64,000 nt of DNA, from the NCBI GenBank assembly GCA_963576475.1, contig OY754973.1:8330052-8394051 (forward strand). Reading direction: 5' to 3'. This DNA comes from Molanna angustata (taxonomy: Eukaryota; Arthropoda; Insecta; Trichoptera; Molannidae). A model generated the notes under the pieces. The model was not told the DNA's origin and searched no databases. It saw only the letters and a list, made by a program, of their open reading frames with translations. Positions 56,118-64,000 of this stretch are shown one piece after another; the first letter of the stretch is position 1; each line of letters starts with the position of its first letter. Both the position numbers and the translations under genes were made by a program.

Positions 56118-56182
56118 TTGTTGTCAGTACTGTAACTTGTGACTAAACTCACAAATGAGGGAATTTGATTGCATTTTTATTG

Positions 56183-56492
56183 TAAAGATTATAAGGTATG
56201 GGCGGCCCCTTGAGAGCGACATTCACCCTACTATTTCATCGAGCGACTTGGGCGACATTGGTGCGAGTCAACCGTGATTCCGAACGGGCAGAGTGAATCG
56301 CCGCGCGAATCGCTCGATGAATTCCGAACGCTTAGGATGACGCTCTAACATCGCCGAGCTTCTTTCCGAACGCTACCCTTATCTATGACTTTGACTGTCA
56401 TTGATATGACTTTTGACATTGCCTATTGCTTTTGAATATAGGTTATTTTAATATCATTCGGATTATATTAGTTAAGTTTGATTTTATGCAGA
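56183..56492 (+). promoter_or_regulatory. Presumed promoter and 5' UTR region of RPE
   Basis: This sequence directly precedes the RPE start. It is less AT-rich than its surroundings (56200-56390), with repeated GAGCGAC and CCGAAC words. The start codon follows TTTTATGCAG, which could be a splice acceptor for a 5' UTR intron. No TATA box is obvious. It is called on position only. Confidence 0.35.
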
Positions 56493-56729
56493 ATGGCTAG
56501 TTCGGTACGATGTAAAATTGGGCCATCTATCCTAAATGCCGATTTGGCAAATCTCTACGAGCAATCACAAAAACTTTTAGACTGTGGTGCAGATTATTTA
56601 CATTTAGACGTTATGGATGGACACTTCGTTCCTAACCTTACTTTTGGACATCCAGTTGTTAAATGTTTAAGATCAAAAATTAAAAATGCGTTTTTCGAAA
56701 CACATATGATGGTATCAGATCCATTGAAG
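56493..56729 (+). CDS. RPE: Ribulose-5-phosphate 3-epimerase, exon 1
   Basis: This exon carries codons 1-79 of a 227-codon four-exon gene (56493-56729, 58800-58907, 59712-59933, 61265-61381). All junctions are phase 0 with GT/AG sites. The enzyme interconverts ribulose-5-phosphate and xylulose-5-phosphate in the cytosolic non-oxidative pentose phosphate pathway, as a metal-dependent TIM barrel. Seen here: KIGPSIL at the start, then the metal-binding HLDVMDGHF with His37 and Asp39 (catalytic acid/base), and the third ligand His71 in ETHMMV. The length matches the human and fly proteins (about 225-228). The start is the ATG at 56493, giving MASS as in animal RPE. The donor is GTAACA. The first intron (2.07 kb) holds LINE and SINE debris. 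Confidence 0.96.
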
Positions 56730-57584
56730 GTAACATTTAAATTTTTACGATTTTTGTTGTGTGATATTTTATCATCATTATCCTGGCTCTTCAAAGCATT
56801 ATGGCCTCCCTTAGAACATTTGTCCATTGCCACAATACTTTGCTGACCTTTTTCTAACTCATCTTGAAAGATACCCAGAAGTGCCTCATTATTAATCGAG
56901 GCCAGATACTTCAATCCTCATCTAATATCTCCTTATATAGGTAGTGCCCGACCGATGCATCGGCCACCTTCGGTCAAAAAAAGGACCTTTGGCTTCGGCC
57001 AAATCTTCAACTTAATTTGGCCGTAGTTTCGATCAGATGTTACACACAAGAATAAAAGCTGGCTGCCTTTGCAATTTGGCCGAATTGATTTTTTTAAATA
57101 GTTAAACCTGTTCGCTTATTGTAGTGCCTATTTTGACATATGCCAGTGAAAATTCTTCTTCTCAACCATCTCTCCACTGCTGAATGTGTGACTCTTTCAA
57201 AAATTTTCCCCCTTTATCCTGGGGGGCAAGTCTGGTTCGACTGGCGAAATCAAAACCCCAGTGATTACCCATATGGATATAATTATAGTATGGAGTTCTA
57301 TGACATCTAAAGATATTGTAGAACTCCATATAATAATTATATCCATGATATGGATAATCACGGTGGTTTTTGTTAACTTCCTTTGTTGCCACGTGACTTG
57401 TCCACTGCCACTTGATATTGACAATATTATGGTCTATAACAGTCATAAAGTATCGTTCATTCAGTCAAGCCATCCTTTTCTTGGGCGCCCTTGATCTCTT
57501 ACTCCATTCCTTTCCTAGCTGTGTATATTTTATTCATCAGGTGTTGACATGTTGGTATAAATACAAACATATTACATTTGAATG
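56730..57584. other. RPE intron 1, left part
   Basis: This is intronic sequence with a hairpin-like inverted pair near 57260-57360 (ATGGATATAATTATAGTATGG and CCATATAATAATTATATCCAT, landmarks only). It also has fragments resembling RTE-type tails (CATCTCTCCACTGCTGAATG near 57170). No gene was recognised. Confidence 0.45.
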
Positions 57585-58200
57585 AATACCATACATACAT
57601 ACCATCATCCCATGTCCGTCGTGGGGTAGGCAGAGAGAACCGAACGCCACTTATTTCTATCTTGACACACATTCATCGCCTCGTCGACATTCATACATCG
57701 TCTTATACATGTTCATGCTTTTGACATTTCCGTCTTTCAAAATACCGTTCACATTGACGTGCCATCCCTTCCCTGGGCGGCCTCGACCTCTCATTCCATT
57801 CCTGTCCGCAATGTATATTTTCTTCGTCAGGCGTTCCTCATTCATTCTTCCCAAGTGGCCAGACCATCTCAATGTGTTAACTTTCATTTTATCAATTACA
57901 TCTTTCTTCATCTTACATTCTTTCCTTATGTCCTCATTTCGTATCTTGTCATACATCGTTCTATTACAAATTCTTCTTAGCAATCTCATTTCAACTGAAT
58001 TTATTCTGCTTTTGTGTGATTTCTGCCATGTCCAGGTTTCACATGCATACGTCAAGGTTGACTCTATGATAGCGTTATGAATACTTTGACTTCCTTTAAT
58101 ACGTTGGGATCATTCATAACTGGACTAAGTGCTCCATTCACTCTGTTTCCTACCATAACTCTTCTTTCGATACCTATATCAAGTCGTCCATTCCGTTGAA
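57585..58200 (-). pseudogene. LINE ORF2 C-terminal fragment with ATGT tail in RPE intron 1
   Basis: The minus strand encodes GNRVNGALSPVM near 58150, CETWTWQK, MRLLRRICNRTMYDKI, LRWSGHLGRM and GRPGKGW. It then runs out near 57660 into a tail of CATACATACATACC (reverse ATGT repeats) at 57590. It is longer at the 5' side than the related copies at 31450 and 47287, and frameshifted. Confidence 0.8.
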
Positions 58201-58344
58201 ATAAAAAAATCTAACTTAGTTATTTAATTCGCACGCATTGTTATCAATAATTTTTTTTCTGTTTAATTTATCAAAATATACAATATAAAAATGAAATTTT
58301 TGATGCGGGCATTGTTTCATTTATCGAAATAAACAAATGAAAGG

Positions 58345-58513
58345 TGTGCGGGCATCCTGGGTTCGATCCCCAGTAGAAGAAAAATTTCTTTGAATTCATT
58401 TCTCATGGAAATATTGCTTTTCTGGCCTGGAAATGCTGGTAAGTTGGAAATAATTGCCATATGCCATTAACTCGCCACTTGCGCAGGGTGCAAGGAAGTG
58501 ATTATTATTATTA
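58345..58513 (+). mobile_element. 5'-truncated tRNA-derived SINE in RPE intron 1
   Basis: This has the same body as the SINE at 8761-8974, starting at the B-box region (GGTTCGATCCCCAG) and continuing through GCCACTTGCGCAGGGTGCAAG to ATT repeats. The A box is missing. Confidence 0.85.
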
Positions 58514-58799
58514 AAACTGATGTTTTTAAGTAATTTATCCAAATAAACACAAGAAATATTATTTTCTCACTGCATAGAATTTTTTTTTATTTATTTTATC
58601 GAATACAAAATCAAAAGATAATTGAAAATTATTCATTGCAATGCATTAGTTTTATTGGGAATACCAATGGAATATTTTATTAGCTGCGCGGTAATCGTTT
58701 TTGTTATATAAATTCTTAGTAAACAAATTATACATAAAATAATAACATTAAATATATGTATTTATTAGATCTAGGTTTCATTGCTTGTTTGTCTTTCAG

Positions 58800-58907
58800 T
58801 GGATTGAACCAATGGCTGATGCAGGTGTTGATCAATATACATTCCACGTAGAACCTATTGATGATACACCATATGTTTGTAGAATGGTCAAAGAAGCTGG
58901 AATGAAG
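58800..58907 (+). CDS. RPE: Ribulose-5-phosphate 3-epimerase, exon 2
   Basis: Codons 80-115, phase 0 at both ends. The acceptor is TGTCTTTCAG and the donor GTATAC. It encodes WIEPMADAGVDQYTFHVE, matching the conserved part of the TIM barrel, and ends at GMK before the conserved VGLALKPGT of exon 3. Confidence 0.96.
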
Positions 58908-59279
58908 GTATACTTTTTACTGTTGTATTTTATTAAAAAAAATATATTGACATACATCTCAGGTGTAGAAATATGATTAAAATAAATTCTTTGTAGCAAA
59001 AAAATAAAATAAGGTCTTAGACTTGAGGCAATTCTCCTTTTAAAAATCAAGGTCACTCATTCAGTATTGATCAATTTTTCAAATGTTTATATATTAAACA
59101 AAGGTATTTTATAAAAAATACTCTATTAGACACCAAGTACCTACTATGCATGAAGCATCGACCTTCAGTACCCATGACAATATGTTACCTCTAGGTCGAT
59201 GAAAAAACAGTAACTCGTGCTCTAACCAAAAGTGGCCAAAATAACAAAAAACATGGCCAAAATATGATATATATCAAAA

Positions 59280-59570
59280 GAACCAGAGAGATACTCTACT
59301 CTAGAAGGGACTCACTAGCCAGATTCAAATCAGCACTGGCTCATAGAAAAGCCTGCCAGAAGTCTTGGGCTGGAGGCAAACTATTACTACGGAGCGTGCC
59401 AAGATGAAGAGGAACAAGAGACTGGTCGACATCCTGCTCTCTCTAGGAAACTCCTTGGGAAGTTTCTTCTATGATGACATAGCGTCTGCTGACATCGGAG
59501 ACTTTCTGATATTCATTAGTCACTCAGGGTGGATTAGAAAAGGAGGAGGATTGACTTTTACAAAAGCAAC
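59280..59570 (+). pseudogene. Degenerate R1/Jockey-like LINE end in RPE intron 2
   Basis: The plus strand contains a decayed CxDEEE.ET.RH motif and, further on, a LxFIxxSGW-like segment in another frame. This is the order found at the C-terminus of R1/Jockey LINE ORF2. It has several stops. Confidence 0.4.
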
Positions 59571-59711
59571 ACGAGGGAACCTATGATAACTTTTGTGTGC
59601 TGCAATAAATTGGGAAGTCCAAAACTGGGTTCAAATGAGGACGATTGAAGTTGAGTGAATTGGTTTTTAAAGTGCTTTTAATGTTATTTTTGTTTGTTCA
59701 TTAAATTTCAG

Positions 59712-59933
59712 GTTGGGCTCGCGTTAAAACCTGGAACTCCTGTTTCCGATATTGTTGAATTTATTCCATTAGCAGATATGGTCCTTATAATGACCGTTGA
59801 GCCGGGATTCGGTGGACAGAAATTCATGATGGACCAAATGGAAAAAGTTAGGTGGCTCCGTAATGAATATCCATTACTGGATATTGAAGTTGATGGTGGC
59901 GTTGGTCTCTCCACAATAAGTTCATGTGCAGAA
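59712..59933 (+). CDS. RPE: Ribulose-5-phosphate 3-epimerase, exon 3
   Basis: Codons 116-189, phase 0. The acceptor is AATTTCAG and the donor GTAAGT. It contains the conserved VGLALKPGT, the phosphate-binding MTVEPGFGGQKF loop (residues 142-153) and the fourth metal ligand and catalytic acid, Asp176, in IEVDGGV. Confidence 0.97.
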
Positions 59934-60019
59934 GTAAGTTTTAATTGTTGTTTTATTTAGGTGGGTTCATTTCCATTAGGCAATTTCTTTCAACAAACCC
60001 GAGCTGTTTTCTTTCTTCA

Positions 60020-60850
60020 TTGTATATTTATTTATTTATTTTATTTATACATCTTTCTGTACATAATATATACAAATATAATTCTACACTGGCGGGCTTA
60101 TTGCCATTAGGCAATTTCTTCCAACCAACCAGATTACAAATTATGACAAAATTGTGTACGTACAACAACAATAGAATAAGAGTAAAAGAAAACAAAGAAA
60201 ATATATACCACTTAGATACTATTAAAACAAAAAAAATAATAAAATTCATAGCAAAAAAAGGATAGGGTAAGGACAAGAAGAGGAAATTGGGATCAGGTGT
60301 TCAGGGATAAATATTCCTTCTTTAAGTTTTTCTTGAAAATGCAAAGTGAGTTAGATGATGCAATAAGGCTATTCCATAATTTTGCTGATTGTATATCGAA
60401 CGAAGAGCTGAGAAATTCTGTATTATGGATAGGGACGGATAGTGTTGTACGTTCAACAGATCGGAGTGGAAGTCCATTATTGGATAAATAAGTGAATTTG
60501 CTTTTGAGGTACTGTGGCAGGTTTGGGTTCGAGAGAATATTGTACAATAGTGACAAAATATGTATATTGCGCCGCTGGCGTATCCTGGGCCAACATAGAA
60601 GATTGCAGTAAGATGATATGTGATGAAATTTTTTCAACCCAAAGATGAATCTGATACATATATATATTCTGAAGATGTTCAAGTTTATTGAGATGCACTT
60701 CATTTGCATCAAATAGCATACATCGGCATAATCAAGCAATGGAAGAAGAAGTGATTGAGCTAGAGTTATTTTACAACGGAATGGAAGAAAGTTTATTAAG
60801 TGAATGTAGGGCAAAGAAAATAGATATACCAACATGCGATACCTGTTCAT
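60020..60850 (-). pseudogene. 5'-truncated LINE tail in RPE intron 3
   Basis: A 185-codon minus-strand frame (60850-60293) encodes the post-RT region of a LINE ORF2 (CKITLAQSLLLPLLDYADVC; RIRQRRNIHILSLLYNIL; IQSAKLWNSL). A 3' UTR and TAAA-type repeats follow at 60027-60050. The catalytic RT is missing. The frame is unusually intact for a dead tail. Confidence 0.8.
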
Positions 60851-61264
60851 GCCATAATAAATAAATTATATGAATATATATTGAGTAAAGAAGAAATACA
60901 AGAAAAACTCTCTTCTTCTTCCTTCAGTCATCTCTCCACTGCTGGATGTAGGCCTCTTCTTAGTACTTCCATTCGACTTTTTTTTTGGACCCATCTCTAG
61001 CGACGAGGACAATATCATCGGCCCACCTTTTCTGAGGTCAACCTATTAATTTCCCTTTTCACATCCGATGGTCATCAAAGTAACAAAAGGTTAATCATTA
61101 AATTTGATATATAACATTTTTATGTACCTTTCAATAAAAATAGGAAAGTATTTTGTCATGAAAATCAAGAAATTTCATCTTCTCTGTTTGTGTAAAAAAT
61201 TGGATGTTAAAGTATTAAAAATATTTGACAAATAGTTAAAGTTTGCATTTTAAATTTATTTCAG
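60851..61264. other. RPE intron 3, right part
   Basis: This contains a short RTE-type tail on the minus strand (60910-60970, CATCCAGCAGTGGAGAGATGA in reverse, landmarks CAGCAGTGGAG) and AT-rich sequence up to the acceptor TTTATTTCAG. Confidence 0.5.
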
Positions 61265-61381
61265 GCTGGAGCTAATATGATCGTTGCTGGTACGGCCATT
61301 ATAAATTCTTCAGATCCTCGATCCGTGATAGCCAATTTGAAGAATACTGTAGAAAGTTCCATACACAAATGCAATGTATGA
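61265..61381 (+). CDS. RPE: Ribulose-5-phosphate 3-epimerase, exon 4 (terminal)
   Basis: Codons 190-227 and the TGA stop. It encodes AGANMIVAGTAI, the conserved last strand and phosphate-binding Gly-rich loop of the barrel, and a short tail. The protein is complete. Confidence 0.96.
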   Translation, partial: AGANMIVAGTAIINSSDPRSVIANLKNTVESSIHKCNV

Positions 61382-61940
61382 ATTTGTACTATAACACCAA
61401 TGTCCAATGTTATTTTTTTCTTTAAGTTCATTTCTATGCAGTTATGCACATTATTGTTGATTTTATATTTTTATACTAATGTACTTTATTATTTTTATAG
61501 GATTGGTAAATCTTCATTTATATTGTTAAGTATCTAGTTTATGTCAGACAGCAAAAACAGTTTGTTTAACATATTTTCATCCATAATGCAGTGTATCATA
61601 TTTTCAATTTCAACTTTGTTGTTAAAAATTATAATTCATGGTGTCTACTGATGCATTTCAAAAAATACTTAAATATTACTTAATCATTACTTCACAATTA
61701 CATCAGTTGATTTTTTCAACATAGTACCTCGTAGCTATTTCACTCTTGTACTTATTTTCAGAATGTGTCATTTCTAATTATAAATTATTTCAGTGAATAT
61801 ATATAATTATTTAGGCAATAATGAAATATTAAATACTTTTGTTTATTCTATAAAATTTGCTCAAATGTTAGATAAAAAATACTTTGTTGATAACATTAAT
61901 TTATCTAATAAGTAATAAATTAATCTTAATAACTAAAAGT
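61382..61940 (+). other. RPE 3' UTR and candidate polyadenylation signal
   Basis: AT-rich sequence after the stop. Several weak signals occur, and an AATAAA at about 61914-61919 is the best candidate. The actual cleavage site is unknown. Confidence 0.45.
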
Positions 61941-62690
61941 ACCTAATGCATGGTTGTAGAAACACTGTTAAAAATATCTAATTACATACTTTTAAAAAAT
62001 CCCTTTTTTTTATAATTTTCTTAATGCTTTGGGATTATGACGCTTTGTATTGCTTTTGTTTTTAACACGCACCCGATAACAAGTTGCCACATTCTGGAGA
62101 CTTATTATATTTTTTGTCTCACAGATCTAGACTGAAGACGCAAAAACGGTGTAGGTTTTAATTATTTATTTACAGTTATGCAAATTATTTACTGAATAGA
62201 AAATTCAGATTAATCAATGGTTAAGTGTTGGTGTGCTGGACTACCAATTGAGTTCACTTAGGTTCAAATCCAATTATGACACGTAAGTAATGACAAAATA
62301 CATACCCTGAAACAGTACTAACTAAAAATTACAAAATATAATTATTAAAATAATTGTTCAGACAGTCCAACTTCGTTATTATGGGCAAGATGAATAATTG
62401 AGATCTGAAACAATTTTTTAATACAAATTTGTTCATTGCATCCTTGTAGAAAAGTGAAAATCTGAAATGAACTAAATCCATGGGTTTACAAAATGTTGGC
62501 AACTGTTGTTGCTGTGAAGTGGTTCTCTTTAACTGGTTCTGTGATAAATTGTTATCAGTACATGATAATTCGTAACACATCAAAATAGAACTGTGACAAA
62601 ACAACACATAGTCAAATAAGAATGGTGATAATACGGTACATACACGGAACAGATCATTTCTAATACGATTTCAAAGAGATTATGAAATCA
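61941..62690. other. Intergenic AT-rich sequence
   Basis: Nothing is recognised here apart from short frames without features. Confidence 0.4.
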
Positions 62691-62698
62691 GACAATGT

Positions 62699-62880
62699 CA
62701 TGGGTGCCCGCAAGGGGGGCACTTGCCCCCCCCCCCCCTGGATTGACTGAAAATAGTCGAATGTTACTTTCGGCCCCCGCGCCTCATTTTTCGGGCTGAT
62801 CATTCTTTTCCTGCTGTCTGCATTAAAACATTACTAAAAATATTTTGCCCCCCCTAGAAAATTTTCTGCGGGTGCCCATG
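62699..62880. mobile_element. hAT-type MITE
   Basis: A 182-bp element with perfect 14-bp terminal inverted repeats (CATGGGTGCCCGCA) is flanked by a perfect 8-bp duplication, GACAATGT (62691-62698 and 62881-62888). Eight-base duplications are typical of hAT transposons. The interior has long C and G runs and no coding capacity. Confidence 0.93.
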
Positions 62881-63098
62881 GACAATGTTAAATATTATTT
62901 TTTTTTATTTTTATTTGATAAAGTAAAAAAAGATGATACATAATACAGTTGCTTAATATTTATTAACATTACCCCCCAATAAGAGTTTACACTCGGGTTT
63001 TGGAGGGGATTCTACAAATCAAGTACCATATCATCACATAAAAATCCAAATCTATAAATATTTATTATACAGGGTGTTCCATAAGTCAACATATTCCT

Positions 63099-63145
63099 TT
63101 AAAGGGCTGTTATACCAACTCATGAGTTGGGATAACAGCCCTTAA
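63099..63145. repeat. Perfect-looking hairpin flanked by TTAA
   Basis: TTAAAGGGCTGTTATACC and its near-exact reverse complement meet at ACTCATGAGT, a 47-bp palindrome beginning and ending with TTAA. It may be a minimal piggyBac-like remnant or the end of a neighbouring element. Confidence 0.7.
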
Positions 63146-63560
63146 CCTCCTCGGGCCCCGCGTCCCCTGTGGGGGACATAAAATATACTTTCAAAAAAGA
63201 AGTTTCCTTCCTTATCACCTACTTAATTTAGTTTACAAAAGTGTGCAACTAATCACCAAAAGATGGCAGTATTGAATTTTACCAACAATAAATTTAAATA
63301 AAAATCAGTTGATATTTTTTTAATGTGTCAAAATGTCGTCTTCAAGAAAAACTCAATTTTTTGGTGATCAACTAAGTAAGTTCATTTTTTTTCTATTTTC
63401 TTTTTTTTATTTTTAGTATTTTTTTCTGTGATTACATTCATAAATATTCATTTTACGTAGATGCTGTTCAGATTTTTAGAAAATTTAAAATTTACAATAA
63501 CAGTGAGCCGCCTAGTTTGGATGTCCCCTACAGGGGACATTGGGCCTAGGCAAAGCAAAA
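63146..63560. repeat. Pair of inverted GC-rich repeats around a candidate first exon
   Basis: GTCCCCTGTGGGGGACAT at about 63161-63178 and GTCCCCTACAGGGGACAT at 63523-63540 are each palindromic. With their neighbours (CCTCGGGCCC and, reversed, CCTAGGCCC) they form an inverted pair about 380 bp apart. They resemble subterminal repeats of a DNA transposon. Confidence 0.5.
63333..63375 (+). CDS. Candidate first exon of a transposase-like gene, unrecognised
   Basis: ATG and 14 codons (MSSSRKTQFFGDQL) are followed by a GTAAGT donor. A possible continuation starts at 63752 after TTTCAG, and the joined frame then stays open for about 35 codons (EVDGEVSVIDLSDL) to a stop at 63856, where another repeat seems to begin. 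The short Ser/Arg/Lys start resembles those of piggyBac-type transposases, but there is no catalytic domain to confirm it. Confidence 0.25.
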
Positions 63561-63821
63561 TGCAAGATTGAATCAAGAATAGAGAATGTTTTAGATTACT
63601 CGATTGTTTTATTTTATTGTAAGAAATTTCTGTTTTCTTATTGATTTTGCAGCAATATCAGGTTACTTATGCATGCATTGACATGTTACGAAAATACAAA
63701 ATGTTACAAAAATATTTACAAAAATAAATAAATATTTAAATTTAGTTTCAGATTCCGCTTCATTTGCAAATTTTGTAAATTTAGAGGTCGATGGAGAAGT
63801 TTCGGTTATTGACCTAAGTGA

Positions 63822-64000
63822 CCTCCATTATGGACACCTGGCCTTTCTGGCCAGGTAGTAGCTGGAGTCCCACCAGCTAAAACCCCTCATCTTCTGTAGC
63901 ACACAGGTCCCTGCCTTTCGGCCTACCCTGTTGTGCAACCTTTGTCCTATGTTCGTTCTGCCTGCTCGCTACGTTCATCTTCTTCTTTTCTCCTCATTAT
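63822..64000. other. Right edge, unrecognised repeat-like sequence
   Basis: A less AT-rich segment starting CACCTGGCC...GGCCAGGTAG, with a short inverted repeat and pyrimidine-rich sequence to the end. It may be a repeat element cut by the window edge. Confidence 0.3.

Larger units (their letters stand above)
53604..56182 (+). mobile_element. THAP-domain (P-element-like) transposon remnant
   Basis: Inverted repeats of about 60 bp, at 53604-53662 and 56118-56182, share ATGCAATCAAATTCCCTCAT and GTTTAGTCACAAGTTACAGT. They enclose plus-strand THAP-domain exons. P-type transposons encode THAP-domain transposases (established). Here the catalytic part is absent, so it is an internally deleted remnant about 2.6 kb long. 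The true outermost ends and any 8-bp duplication were not resolved. Confidence 0.55.

Overview
The window is eukaryotic DNA and most probably comes from an insect. It is AT-rich, has spliced genes with GT/AG introns, and is packed with insect-type transposons. The element tails, of the type '...CTGCCTACCCC...GTGATGGTATGTATGTATGT', and the RTE-like ends resemble those I associate with Lepidoptera. That narrower placement is recall and inference, not proof.

Only two host genes are well supported. (1) On the minus strand, three cysteine-rich exons (17298-17172, 9123-9002, 546-307) join in compatible phases. They encode part of a secreted-looking protein with a von Willebrand factor C-like Cys pattern. 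The gene runs off the left edge and probably has further exons upstream. Its two visible introns (about 8 kb each) are filled with a satellite, an intact Ty3/gypsy element, a SINE, minisatellites and a nested BEL/Pao element. (2) On the plus strand, a complete four-exon gene for ribulose-5-phosphate 3-epimerase (56493-61381, 227 codons) has LINE and SINE debris in its introns.

Layout: 1.0-2.8 kb KpnI-type satellite; 2.96-8.6 kb Ty3/gypsy with identical LTRs; 8.8-11.0 kb SINE, dispersed repeat and three minisatellites; 11.2-15.9 kb BEL/Pao inserted in an older transposon ORF; 17.2-18.5 kb host exon, LINE tail and a 31-bp minisatellite made of splice-acceptor-like units; 20.3-28.0 kb a multi-level nest (palindromic mariner-like MITE split by a 6.9-kb insertion, which contains a 4.9-kb TIR element, which carries an intact 947-codon Gag-protease ORF fused to a Pro/Gln-rich domain); 28-31 kb dead LINE with a fold-back MITE and a long CA/CACG microsatellite; 31.4-34 kb RTE-like tails and a decayed THAP gene; 35-45.7 kb an R1-like LINE split by an apparently intact two-ORF LINE and by a third LINE tail; 47.2-48.3 kb piggyBac-like MITE split by a LINE tail; 48.6-49.8 kb Helitron-like element made of minisatellites; 53.6-56.2 kb THAP (P-element-like) transposon remnant; 56.5-61.9 kb RPE; 62.7-62.9 kb hAT MITE; 63.1-64.0 kb candidate DNA-transposon 5' end.

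The genes do not form a pathway. RPE is a housekeeping pentose-phosphate enzyme. The rest is a dense record of successive insertions, in which several layers can be ordered from target-site duplications and interrupted reading frames.
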